Assembly: GCF_030388665.1 (NCBI RefSeq)
Contig: NZ_CP128846.1
Span: 7,412,001 to 7,476,000, forward strand
DNA: 64,000 nucleotides
Direction: 5' to 3'
From: Streptomyces flavofungini
Lineage (GTDB): Bacteria; Actinomycetota; Actinomycetes; Streptomycetales; Streptomycetaceae
Positions 24,878 to 33,134 of this stretch are shown here, piece after piece (the first letter of the stretch is position 1; each line of letters starts with the position of its first letter). The position numbers and the translations under genes were made by a program. Below the pieces are notes generated by a model that did no database searches, was not told the origin of the DNA, and saw only the letters and a program-made list of their open reading frames with translations.

Positions 24878-26023
24878 TCACCGCTTGGGCCAGTACCACA
24901 GCGGCTCGTCCAGAAGGCTCTCGCGGCCGGCGACCTTCGTCTCGCCCGACTGCTTGGCCAACTCTATGGAGTTGACGTCCACGCGGTGGCGCCGCGCGCC
25001 CTTCGCCACCGCCTCCGCCAGAGGGTCGGCGTGGGTCACCAGGACGATCTGCGTGTCCTTGGTCGCGTGCAGGATCAGGTCCGCGAGGGGGCGCAGCAGG
25101 TCCGGGTGGAGGCTGGTCTCCGGCTCGTTGAGGACCAGGAGCGAGGGTGGCCGCGGAGTGAGGAGCGCGGCCGCCCACAGCAGATAGCGCAGCGTGCCGT
25201 CGGACAGCTCCGCCGCGCCGAGGGGGCGGTTCAGGCCGCTTTGGTGCAACCGCACCTCGAACCGCCCGCCGTTGTCCTCGACCCGCACCCGCGTGCCCGG
25301 GAACGCGTCGTCCACGGCCGCGTCCAGGGCCTCGGTGTCACCGATCTCGCGGATCGTCTGCAGGGCCGCCGCCAGGTCGGCGCCGTCGTGGCCGAGGACC
25401 GGCGTGCGGGTGCCGATGCGGGCGGCGCGCGCGGGCGCCTCGGCGTCGGTGCGGACGTGGTCGTAGAACCGCCAGGAGCGGATCAGCTCGCGAAGGCGGA
25501 GCAGGTCGGGGGCGAGCTGCGGGTCCGCGAGCTCGCTCAGCATGCTGTCGTACGGCCGCAGGCCCTGCGTGCGGTGCCAGCCGCCGTCCGCCGTCCGCGT
25601 GCGCACCGCCGGGCCCGCGCGGTCGCACAGCAGGGCCGCGGGGCGCAGGACCGGGCCCGCCCACGTGCACTCCCGCTTGATCTCCGGGTCCAGGTTGAAC
25701 AGGGACGGGGCCGCGCCCACGCCCGACGTCGGCAGGGGGTGGCCGAAGTCGACCGCGTAGCCGAACTCGTCGCCCGCGAAGCCGAGCCGCAAGCTCGTCG
25801 CCTCCGCTTTGGCCTGGCCGGCCCACAGGGCGGAGGGGAGGCCGCCCTCGCGAGCCAGCGCGGCGATCGCGCCCCCGCTCGCGGAGTCCGCGAGCAGGCG
25901 CAGGGCTCTGTACAGGCTGGACTTTCCCGTGCCGTTGGCGCCCGTGATGACGTTCAGCCGGTCCAGGGGGACGATCAGTCTGCGCAGGGAGCGGTAGTTC
26001 TCGACGGCGAGTGTGCGGATCAT
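24878..26023 (-). CDS. RecF/OLD-like AAA ATPase (AAA_21 type)
   Basis: About 381 residues, soluble. The N-terminus IRTLAVENYRSLRR is typical of RecF/SMC-type ATPases. Walker A is GANGTGKSS (28-36), the ABC-like signature is ELSDGTLRYL, Walker B is LLVLNEPETSLHP, and a downstream switch is LVTHADPL. There is no long coiled coil and no TOPRIM nuclease domain, so this is the short 'AAA family ATPase' form. Relatives occur in OLD-type defence or DNA-repair contexts, but here no nuclease or partner gene is adjacent, so no specific role is claimed. The chosen ATG at 26023 begins the conserved domain; a TTG at 26053 would add ten residues. Convergent with adhE. Confidence 0.8.
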   Translation of the reverse strand: MIRTLAVENYRSLRRLIVPLDRLNVITGANGTGKSSLYRALRLLADSASGGAIAALAREGGLPSALWAGQAKAEATSLRLGFAGDEFGYAVDFGHPLPTSGVGAAPSLFNLDPEIKRECTWAGPVLRPAALLCDRAGPAVRTRTADGGWHRTQGLRPYDSMLSELADPQLAPDLLRLRELIRSWRFYDHVRTDAEAPARAARIGTRTPVLGHDGADLAAALQTIREIGDTEALDAAVDDAFPGTRVRVEDNGGRFEVRLHQSGLNRPLGAAELSDGTLRYLLWAAALLTPRPPSLLVLNEPETSLHPDLLRPLADLILHATKDTQIVLVTHADPLAEAVAKGARRHRVDVNSIELAKQSGETKVAGRESLLDEPLWYWPKR

Positions 26024-26059
26024 GTTTTTCAGGGTCGCAGGTGGGTCCGACAATCACGG

Positions 26060-26140
26060 GGCTGCGCCCTGGCCCCCTTTTTCCGGTACTGCTTTTCCGG
26101 TACTGCGCGCCTCGTCCTCACACGCCGGACGGGCCGGTGC
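26060..26140 (-). repeat. Diverged copy of the GC-rich intergenic element, overlapping a stop codon
   Basis: Read on the minus strand: CCCGTCCGGCGTGTGAGGAC, GAGGCGCGC, then GGGCGCAGCCCC, matching the right arm of the element at 3311-3384. An internal 14-bp unit TTTTCCGGTACTGC (plus strand) is doubled at about 26080-26107. The TGA of the membrane protein gene is formed by this element. Confidence 0.6.
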
Positions 26141-27158
26141 CCGCCTGCTCGGGCGCCTTTGTCCGTCCGCCCACCCTGCGTGCTGCGACCAGCAGCGTCA
26201 CCGCCGTTCCCGCCACCGCCCACGCCGAGAGCACCAGGAGCGGGCCCGTCACCGCGTTGCCCTGGAAGTACGCGATGGAACGGGCCACCCAGGTGCCGGC
26301 GCCCGGGGGCAGGGCGGGGCCGATCGCCTCCCAGAACGGGGGCAGCATCGGCAGCGGGAAGGCGCCGCCCGCGCTGGGGTTGCCCGCCACCACGATGACG
26401 AGGACGGCAAGGCCGATGCCGACGACGCCGGTGATCGCCTCCAGGGCGAGCGTGAACGCGCCGACCGCGAAGGTGACGAGGGCACCGAGACCCCACAGGG
26501 CCATGACCGAGCCGGGCAGGGCGCCCAGGATCGGGCCGATGATGACCGCGCCGCCGAGGCCGCCCGCGAGGGAGAGCAGGGCCATGGCGCCGAGCCGGAT
26601 CGCCGCGCGCTGCGGGTTCGCGACCTTCGAGCCCGCGCTGATCGACATGATCGAGGCACACAGATAGCCGCCCACGCACCAGCCGACCACCAGGTAGAAC
26701 GACGACAGGCCGTTGAAGTCCTGGGGCGACGCGGCGGCGACGTCGACGGGTCGCACCGAGCGCTTCTCGGCCCCGTCGACCTTGACGGCGATCGTCTCCA
26801 GGGCGTTGGCGAGGGCCTTGCCGCCGCCGGACGCGACCAGGAGGGTGTCGGTGGTGCCCCGTGGGTCGACGATCAGGGCGCCGTCGATCTTCCGTTCGAT
26901 GATCTGCCGCCGCGCTTCCGCCTCGTCCGCGACCACGCGCGGGTCCAGCGGTTCGCCGGGCAGCTTCGCCAGCTTGTCCCTGGTCTGGGCGGCCGCGTCC
27001 CCGGGGGCGACCACTCCGAAGGCCACGTCCCGCGGCTTCGGATGGTGCAGCGCACCCACGTAGGAGGCGATGAACAGCAACTGGAGGGCCAGTACACCGA
27101 TGACGAGCAGGGCTGCTCGCGGAGTGACGGCGCTCTTCAACTCGTCGGCGAAGGTCAT
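26118..27158 (-). CDS. Polytopic membrane protein, DUF3533/ABC-2-like
   Basis: 346 residues. One N-terminal TM (~17-37), a large extracytoplasmic domain (~38-150: DVAFGVVAP, then IIERKIDGALIV), and about six TMs from ~152 to 330. This 1+6 layout with an external domain after TM1 resembles DUF3533, YhgE/Pip and ABC-2 permease proteins; several are implicated in export or envelope stress. No ATPase partner is adjacent. Divergent from the MMPL exporter across 266 bp containing the shared upstream module. ATG with a GTGGGGG ribosome site. Its last residues (GPSGV) and stop lie in a dispersed repeat. Function unknown. Confidence 0.72.
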   Translation of the reverse strand: MTFADELKSAVTPRAALLVIGVLALQLLFIASYVGALHHPKPRDVAFGVVAPGDAAAQTRDKLAKLPGEPLDPRVVADEAEARRQIIERKIDGALIVDPRGTTDTLLVASGGGKALANALETIAVKVDGAEKRSVRPVDVAAASPQDFNGLSSFYLVVGWCVGGYLCASIMSISAGSKVANPQRAAIRLGAMALLSLAGGLGGAVIIGPILGALPGSVMALWGLGALVTFAVGAFTLALEAITGVVGIGLAVLVIVVAGNPSAGGAFPLPMLPPFWEAIGPALPPGAGTWVARSIAYFQGNAVTGPLLVLSAWAVAGTAVTLLVAARRVGGRTKAPEQAGTGPSGV

Positions 27159-27266
27159 GCCCCCACGCTCCGAGGCCCCCGGTGCTCACGCAGGCGGGGT
27201 GGGCCGAATGGAGGACGGGACCACCGGCGTGACCCGACCGGCGCGGCGCCACTCCGGACGGGCCTA

Positions 27267-27385
27267 GTGCGTAGGCACCAGGACAGGTGCGTGGCTGGTC
27301 CGGGGGCACCAGGGGAAGACGGCGGCAGGGGACGATGCCCCGCCGGGGCGCCGGAGGCAACTGTGGGAGGCGCGCGCATTCCGCG
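27267..27385 (+). repeat. Shared upstream module, copy A (before the MMPL gene)
   Basis: About 119 bp that aligns over its full length (roughly 80% by eye) with the reverse complement of 32943-33060. Shared words include AGGCACCAGG, GCTGGTCC, GCACCAGGGGAAGACGGCGG and GGGACGATGCCC. It ends 40 bp before the MMPL start. It contains two GCACCAGG direct repeats 30 bp apart, which could be regulator sites. Confidence 0.8.
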
Positions 27386-27424
27386 TTCCTTCCCTTGCCT
27401 AGCGGTGTCTGGAGTGATCAGAAG

Positions 27425-29668
27425 GTGGCGACTTTTCTTTACCGGATCGGGCGGTGGTCCTTCCGGCGGCGTCGGCTCGTGGGCGGTCTGTGGCTGGGGG
27501 CCCTGCTCCTCGCCGTGGTCGCCGCCGCCGTCGCTCCGGCCGCGGAGGATGAGGACCTCTCCATGCCCGGCACCGAGTCACAGGAGGCGTTCGACCTCCT
27601 TGACGAGCGCTTCCCCGAGAGCAACGCCCAGGGCGCCGAGGCCCGCCTGGTGTTCCGGGCCCCGGACGGGCAGCGGGTGACGGCCAAGGACAACAAGGCG
27701 GCCGTCGAGGACGCGCTCGGCTCGCTGGACGGCGGCGATCAGGTCGCGTCGGCCACCGACCCGTACCGGACCGGCGCCGTCAGCAAGGACGGCACCATCG
27801 CCTACTCCACGATCACCTACACCGAGAACGCCCATGACCTGACCGGGGCGACGAAGAGCGCCCTGGAGGACGCCGCGGACAAGGCCAGGGACACGGGCCT
27901 GACCGTCGAGATCGGCGGCTCGGCCCTGGAGGCGGAAGAGGCACCGGGCGGCACGACGGAGATCATCGGCGTGGCGGTGGCGGCGGTCGTCCTCGTCCTC
28001 ACCCTCGGCTCGCTGGTCGCGGCCGGCCTCTCGCTCCTGACCGCCTTCGTGGGCGTGGCCATCGCCTTCGGCCTGGTCTCCGCGCTGACCGTGCCCCTCG
28101 GCCTGACCGACACCGTCGCCATCCTGGCGCTGATGCTGGGCCTCGCGGTCGGCATCGACTACGCCCTGTTCATCACCTCCCGCTTCCGGGACGAGCGCGC
28201 CCGGGGCGGCGACCCGGAGGAGGCCGCGGGCCGGGCGGTCGGCACGGCCGGGTCCGCCGTCGTCTTCGCCGGGGCGACCGTCTTCATCGCCCTGGTCGGC
28301 CTCGGCGTCGTCGGCATCCCCGAACTCACCAAGATGGGCCTGGGCGGCGCGGGCGCCGTGGCCCTCGCCGTACTCGTCGCGCTGACCCTGGTCCCCGCCC
28401 TCTTCGGCTTCTTCGGCCGCCGGGTCCTGTCCCGCGCCGCCCGCAGGGCCACCCCGCGGGGAAGCGAGCACCCGGTGCCCGGCGCGGCCGGCCGTCCCGG
28501 GCTCGGCACCCGCTGGGCGCGGTTCGTGCTGCGCCGCCCCGTGGCCGTCCTGCTGGTCGCGGGCCTCGGCCTCGGCGCCGTCGCCCTCCCGGTCCTCAGC
28601 CTCGAACTCGGGCTGCCCGGAGACGAGTCCAAGTCGGTGGAGACCACCCAGCGCCGCGCCTACGACCTCCTGTCGGACGGCTTCGGCCCCGGCTTCAACG
28701 GCCCCCTGACCGTGGTCGTGGACTCCGCGAAGGCCGCGGACACCCGGGCCGCCATGGACCTGGTCGCCAAGGCCGTACGGGGCGTGGACGGGGTCGCGTC
28801 GGTCGGTGACCCGGTGTTCAGCGAGTCCAAGGACACGGCCGTCCTCACGGCCGTGTCGAAGACCGCGCCGAACAGCGGCGAGACCAAGGACCTGGTGCAG
28901 TCGATCCGGGGCGAGGTCTCCGCCGTCGAGGCCGACACCGGCGCCGGTGTCCTGGTGACCGGCAGGACCGCGATGAACATCGACATCTCCGAAGCCATGT
29001 CCGACGCCCTCATCCCCTATCTGACCGTGGTCATCGGCCTCGCGGTGCTCCTGCTGACGGTGGTGTTCCGCTCGCTCCTGGTCCCGGTGAAGGCCGCCCT
29101 CGGCTTCCTGCTCTCGGTCGGTGCCGCCTTCGGCGTCCTCGTCGCCGTCTTCCAGTGGGGCTGGGCGGCGGACCTGCTCGGCATCGAGCAGACCGGCCCC
29201 GTCATGTCGCTGATGCCGATCCTGATCATCGGCATCGTGTTCGGCCTCGCCATGGACTACGAGGTCTTCCTGCTCAGCCGGATGCGGGAGGCGTACGTCC
29301 ACGGCGCGTCCCCGGGCGAGGCGCTCGTCACCGGGTTCCGGCACAGCGGACGGGTGGTGGCCGCGGCGGCGATCATCATGGTCAGCGTGTTCGCCGGGTT
29401 CATCGGGATGAGCAACCCGACCATCCAGACGATGGGCGTCGGCCTGGCCGCCGCCGTCGCCTTCGACGCCTTCGTGGTGCGGATGGCGATCGTGCCCGCG
29501 GTGCTCGCGCTGCTCGGCCACCGGGCCTGGTGGCTGCCCCGTATCCTGAGCCGTGTGCTGCCGAATGTGGACGTCGAGGGCGAGGCCCTGAGCAGGCGGG
29601 CCCCGGCTCCCGAGGCCGCGCCGGAGGCGGCGCCGACGCCGCTGCCCGCCGGCCGGCACCGGTACTGA
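27425..29668 (+). CDS. MMPL-family (RND superfamily) exporter
   Basis: 747 residues in two homologous halves, each one TM, a periplasm-facing domain and five TMs. N-terminal TM1 at ~15-38; MPGTES in the first external domain; TM block ~180-375 with GLAVGIDYALFITSRFRDE; second block ~540-715 with GIVFGLAMDYEVFLLSRMRE. These Asp-Tyr motifs carry the proton-relay residues of MMPL proteins. It probably exports a lipid, glycolipid or hydrophobic compound by proton antiport. GTG at 27425 with GGAG at 27411-27414. Followed 7 bp later by a sensor kinase, then a response regulator, so it is likely regulated by its own two-component system. Confidence 0.88.
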   Translation: MATFLYRIGRWSFRRRRLVGGLWLGALLLAVVAAAVAPAAEDEDLSMPGTESQEAFDLLDERFPESNAQGAEARLVFRAPDGQRVTAKDNKAAVEDALGSLDGGDQVASATDPYRTGAVSKDGTIAYSTITYTENAHDLTGATKSALEDAADKARDTGLTVEIGGSALEAEEAPGGTTEIIGVAVAAVVLVLTLGSLVAAGLSLLTAFVGVAIAFGLVSALTVPLGLTDTVAILALMLGLAVGIDYALFITSRFRDERARGGDPEEAAGRAVGTAGSAVVFAGATVFIALVGLGVVGIPELTKMGLGGAGAVALAVLVALTLVPALFGFFGRRVLSRAARRATPRGSEHPVPGAAGRPGLGTRWARFVLRRPVAVLLVAGLGLGAVALPVLSLELGLPGDESKSVETTQRRAYDLLSDGFGPGFNGPLTVVVDSAKAADTRAAMDLVAKAVRGVDGVASVGDPVFSESKDTAVLTAVSKTAPNSGETKDLVQSIRGEVSAVEADTGAGVLVTGRTAMNIDISEAMSDALIPYLTVVIGLAVLLLTVVFRSLLVPVKAALGFLLSVGAAFGVLVAVFQWGWAADLLGIEQTGPVMSLMPILIIGIVFGLAMDYEVFLLSRMREAYVHGASPGEALVTGFRHSGRVVAAAAIIMVSVFAGFIGMSNPTIQTMGVGLAAAVAFDAFVVRMAIVPAVLALLGHRAWWLPRILSRVLPNVDVEGEALSRRAPAPEAAPEAAPTPLPAGRHRY

Positions 29669-29675
29669 GCCGGTC

Positions 29676-31178
29676 ATGACGCACCCGGACGGCGGTGGCC
29701 CGCGGCCTCGTGGCACGTGGTGGCGGGAGGGCCTGGTCACGGCGGCGGCGTTCGCGCTCTGTCTGCTCGGCGGCGTGCTGCGGGACGACGACGGCCCGCT
29801 GTCACCGCCGTCCGCCGCCGCCTACTTCATCGCCGTGGTGTCCAGTGCCGTGCTGCCGCTGCGGCACCGGGCACCCCTGGCCGTCATGGTGGCCACGACC
29901 GCGAGCGGCATGCTGGTGCCGCCCCTGGGGCTCCTGCTGAGTCCGCTCATCGTGGCCCCCGCCGTGATCACCGCGTACTCCTACGCGCTCGCCGTGCGCA
30001 ACGAACGTCGCGCGGCGGGCGCGGTGTTGCTCGTCTCCGCGGGGCTCCTGCTCGCCGCCACCCCCCTGTTCGGCGCCCTCTCCTGGAAGGACGCGAGCAG
30101 GGTGGGGGCGGTCGCGGCGTTCCCGCTGGTGGCCGGAGTGCTCGGGCGCTCGGTGCGGAACCGGCGGGCCTACCTGGCGGCCGTGGAGGAGCGGGCCCTG
30201 CGGGCGGAGGAGAGCAGGGACAGCGAGGCGCGCCGCAGGGTCGCCGAGGAGCGGGTGCGCATCGCCCGGGAACTGCACGACCTGGTGGCCCATCAGATCA
30301 CCCTGGCCAACGCGCAGGCCACGGTCGCCGCGCACCTCTTCGACACCCGCCCGGAGCAGACCCGCAAGAGCCTCAAGGAACTGGTGGAGACCACCAGCGA
30401 CGCGCTCGACGACCTGCGGGCCACGGTCGGACTGCTGCGGCAGACCGGGGACACGGCCGAACCCGCCGAACCGGCGCCCGGCCTGTCCCGGCTCCCCACG
30501 CTCCTGGAGTCCTTCCGGCGCGCGGGACTCGAGGTGTCGGTGCACCAGGAGGGCACGGCGCGGCCGCTGCCGCCGGGCGTGGACCTCACCGCCTACCGCA
30601 TCGTCCAGGAGGCCCTGACCAACGTGACCAAGCACGCCGGTTCCGGCAGCGCCCGGGTGCACCTCGACTGGGCCCGCGACCACATGACCCTCACCGTCGC
30701 CGACGACGGCGGGGGAGCCCGTACGGCGCCGACCGCCTCCGCCGGACCGGGGGCGGTCGCGACGGCGGACCGCCCGCCCGGCTACGGCCTGATCGGGATG
30801 CGCGAACGTGCCGTCGCGGTCGGCGGACGACTCTCCGCGGGCAGACGTCCGGAGGGCGGCTTCCTCGTCTCCACCCAACTGCCGCTGCCGCCCGCCAAGG
30901 ACACGACGACGCCGGGCGCCGACGGAGCGACGACGGGCGAGGAGCGGACGGCTGACGGGGCGACGGGCGTCGAGGGACGCAGGACCGACGGGGCGGCAGG
31001 GGTCGAGGGACGCAAGACCGGCGAAGTGGCAGGGGTCGAGGGGCGGATGACCGGCGAAGTGGCAGGGGCCGAGGGGCCGTTGGCCGACGGAGCGGCGGGG
31101 GCCGAGGGGCGGACGACCGACGGAGCGGCCACCGGCGGCGGACGGCCGGGTGCCGCAGGGGCCGGGGAGACGCCATGA
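29676..31178 (+). CDS. NarL-type sensor histidine kinase with repetitive C-terminal tail
   Basis: 500 residues. About five TM segments in the first 155 residues and no obvious extracellular domain, so an intramembrane-sensing form. HisKA_3 dimerisation domain with phospho-acceptor His201 in IARELHDLVAHQ; HATPase_c from ~300 with EALTNVTKHAG (N box), VADDGGG and GYGLIGMRERA. After the kinase domain (~405) comes a tail of seven 11-residue tandem repeats (consensus DGAAGVEGRxT), absent from ordinary NarL-type kinases. Starts 7 bp after the MMPL stop and overlaps the regulator start by ATGA. Probably phosphorylates the regulator at 31175. Confidence 0.9.
   Translation: MTHPDGGGPRPRGTWWREGLVTAAAFALCLLGGVLRDDDGPLSPPSAAAYFIAVVSSAVLPLRHRAPLAVMVATTASGMLVPPLGLLLSPLIVAPAVITAYSYALAVRNERRAAGAVLLVSAGLLLAATPLFGALSWKDASRVGAVAAFPLVAGVLGRSVRNRRAYLAAVEERALRAEESRDSEARRRVAEERVRIARELHDLVAHQITLANAQATVAAHLFDTRPEQTRKSLKELVETTSDALDDLRATVGLLRQTGDTAEPAEPAPGLSRLPTLLESFRRAGLEVSVHQEGTARPLPPGVDLTAYRIVQEALTNVTKHAGSGSARVHLDWARDHMTLTVADDGGGARTAPTASAGPGAVATADRPPGYGLIGMRERAVAVGGRLSAGRRPEGGFLVSTQLPLPPAKDTTTPGADGATTGEERTADGATGVEGRRTDGAAGVEGRKTGEVAGVEGRMTGEVAGAEGPLADGAAGAEGRTTDGAATGGGRPGAAGAGETP
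30921..31151 (+). repeat. Seven tandem 33-bp repeats in the kinase 3' end
   Basis: Units start at 30921, 30954, 30987, 31020, 31053, 31086 and 31119. Units 2-3 and 4-5 are nearly identical; units 1 and 7 are degenerate. All are in frame (11 codons each), so copy-number change would not disrupt translation or the ATGA junction. Confidence 0.9.
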
Positions 31179-31846
31179 CCCTCCGGGTGCTGCTCGCCGA
31201 CGACCAGGCCCTGCTGCGCGGCGCCTTCCGGCTGCTCCTCGACTCCGCCGACGACATCACCGTGGTCGGCGAGGCCGCCGACGGCAGGGAGGCGGTGCGC
31301 CTCACCCGGCAACTGCGCCCGGACGTGGTGATCATGGACATCCGGATGCCCGAGGTGGACGGCCTCACCGCCACGTCGCAGATCTGCGCGGACCCCGAAC
31401 TGCGGTCGAGCCGCATCCTGATCCTCACCACGTACGAGACCGACGAGTACGTGGCGCAGGCGCTGCGCGCGGGTGCGGGCGGCTTCATCGGCAAGGGCAT
31501 CGGGGCCGAGGACCTGCTCGCGGCCGTACGGACGATCGCCGACGGCGACACCCTGCTGTCCCCGGCCGCGACCCGCTCCCTGGTAGCCAGGTTCCTGGCC
31601 ACGCCGGAGGACGCCCCGCCGCGCCGCCCCGAACAGCTCGCCGTGCTCACCCCGCGCGAACGCGAGATGGTGGCCCTGGTCGCGACCGGCCTGTCCAACC
31701 AGGAGATCGCCGAGCAGATGTTCCTCAGCCCCTTCACCGTCCGCGCCCACGTCCAGCGCGCCATGACGAAGCTGGAGGCCCGCGACCGGGCCCAGCTCGT
31801 CGTCATCGCCTACCGGACGGGCCTGGCCCGGGCAACACCCGAGTAG
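31175..31846 (+). CDS. NarL/LuxR-family response regulator
   Basis: 223 residues. Receiver domain (~1-120) with acidic pair DD at 9-10, phospho-acceptor Asp55 in VIMDIRMPE, and switch/Lys region IGKG (~106-110). LuxR HTH (~152-210) with LTPREREMVALVATGLSNQEIAEQMFLS. Its ATG overlaps the kinase stop (ATGA), so the two proteins are made in stoichiometric fashion. Likely targets are the MMPL gene and, given the shared upstream module, the MFS gene at 32910. The last ~37 bases overlap, on the other strand, the tail of that truncated MFS frame. Confidence 0.92.
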   Translation: MTLRVLLADDQALLRGAFRLLLDSADDITVVGEAADGREAVRLTRQLRPDVVIMDIRMPEVDGLTATSQICADPELRSSRILILTTYETDEYVAQALRAGAGGFIGKGIGAEDLLAAVRTIADGDTLLSPAATRSLVARFLATPEDAPPRRPEQLAVLTPREREMVALVATGLSNQEIAEQMFLSPFTVRAHVQRAMTKLEARDRAQLVVIAYRTGLARATPE

Positions 31847-32910
31847 GCCGGGGCGGCGGGGGCGCGACGGGGCAGGGCGCCGGGGCGAAATCGGGCAGTG
31901 TCAGGGCCGAGTGGGCGGGTCGCGCCGTCGCCGACGGCATCGCGGACCGCCCCGGCGATGGCACCGGGCAGCAGCAGGAGCCCGATGTCGGTGGTGCCGA
32001 GCCCGAAGCCGTAGCCGTCGGCGGGCAGCGCGCACAGCCGCGGGAGCAGGAACGCCACCATCCCGAAACTGGCGGTGATGACGAAGGTCAGCACGCACGA
32101 ATGCCAGATGGCGGGCCGCGCCAGCATGCGCAGGTCGACCATCGGCGAGGCCGCCCGGCGCTCCACCACGACCCAGCCGGTCGCGAGGGCGGCCACGGCC
32201 GCCACCAGGGCGCCTGCCGCGAGGGGCGGCAGGCCGGAGCCCGTCACCTTCACGAGCCCGAGCATGAACACGAGCAGGGTGCCGCTCAGCAGCACCACGC
32301 CGGGCCAGTCGACCCCGCTGTCCGACCCGAGCGGCGGGTCGTGCGGCAGCAGCCGCGCCACGGCCGCCGTCGTCCCGACGGCCGCGATCGTCGGCAGCGC
32401 GAACATCCAGTGCCAGGAGAGGCCTTCCGAGATCGGTCCCGCGCTCAGCGTCCCCACCATGCCGCCGCCCGTGAACAGCGCCATGACGAGGCCGATCGCC
32501 AGCCGTGACTCTCCCGGCGTGAGGTGCTTGCGGACCAGGATGAAGGAGAGGGGCAGCGCGCCCACCATCACGCCCTGCAGCACCTGACCCGCCAGCAGCA
32601 CCGGCAGGTTCGGCGCCAGCGCGGCCAGCAGACCGCCGGCCGAGACCACGGCCATCAGCAGGACGAGGATCCGCTTCCCGCCATAGCGGTCGCCCAGCTT
32701 GCCCGCGACGGGCGCGACCACCGCGCCGGTGACGAGCAACGTGTTGCCGATCAAGGCCCCTTCGGCGGGACTGACCCCCAACTCGCGTTGCAGCTGCGGG
32801 AGCGCGGGCTCCACCACTGACTGCAGGGTGCCGAGGGCGAGTGCCAGGATGCCGAGGGCACCGGTCGACAGCCTTCCGACGCGGGCCGGTGGAACGACAG
32901 GTGCGGCCAT
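31810..32910 (-). pseudogene. 3'-truncated MFS (DHA2-type) exporter gene
   Basis: The frame starts at ATG 32910 (MAAPVVPPARVGRLS) and is clear MFS: GKLGDRYGGKR (motif A), about ten TM segments, up to DIGLLLLPGAIAGA. There the homology ends abruptly; the remaining ~45 residues are Pro/Arg/Ala-rich frame noise that runs through the intergenic gap into the 3' end of the response-regulator gene on the other strand. A normal DHA2 protein would continue for another ~130 residues with four TMs. Transport function is probably lost, though the N-terminal coding sequence shows no internal stop. Preceded by the shared upstream module copy B. Confidence 0.7.
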
Positions 32911-32942
32911 GGGCGTCCCGTTCGTCGTGGGGTGCGGGCGAG

Positions 32943-33060
32943 CGCGGGAGTCCGCGCGTCTCCCACACTCGTCTCCGCCGCCCCGGCCGGGCATCGTCCC
33001 TCGCCGCCGTCTTCCCCTGGTGCGCAAGGACCAGCCCGCACCCGCCCTGGTGCCTGCGCG
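32943..33060 (-). repeat. Shared upstream module, copy B (before the truncated MFS gene)
   Basis: Reverse complement aligns with 27267-27385. It ends 33 bp upstream of the MFS ATG, a similar distance to that of copy A from the MMPL start, so both copies have the same orientation relative to the gene they precede. The GCACCAGG direct repeats are conserved. Confidence 0.8.
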
Positions 33061-33134
33061 CTACCGGCCGAAGCGGGGCCCGGCCCGCGGTTCGACGCGC
33101 GGAAGGGCCACGCCGGAAGGCCGTACGGGAAAGG

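Noticed and set aside
24752..26398. Plus-strand open frame opposite the RecF/OLD-like ATPase
   Set aside because: Shadow; Walker motifs are on the minus strand.
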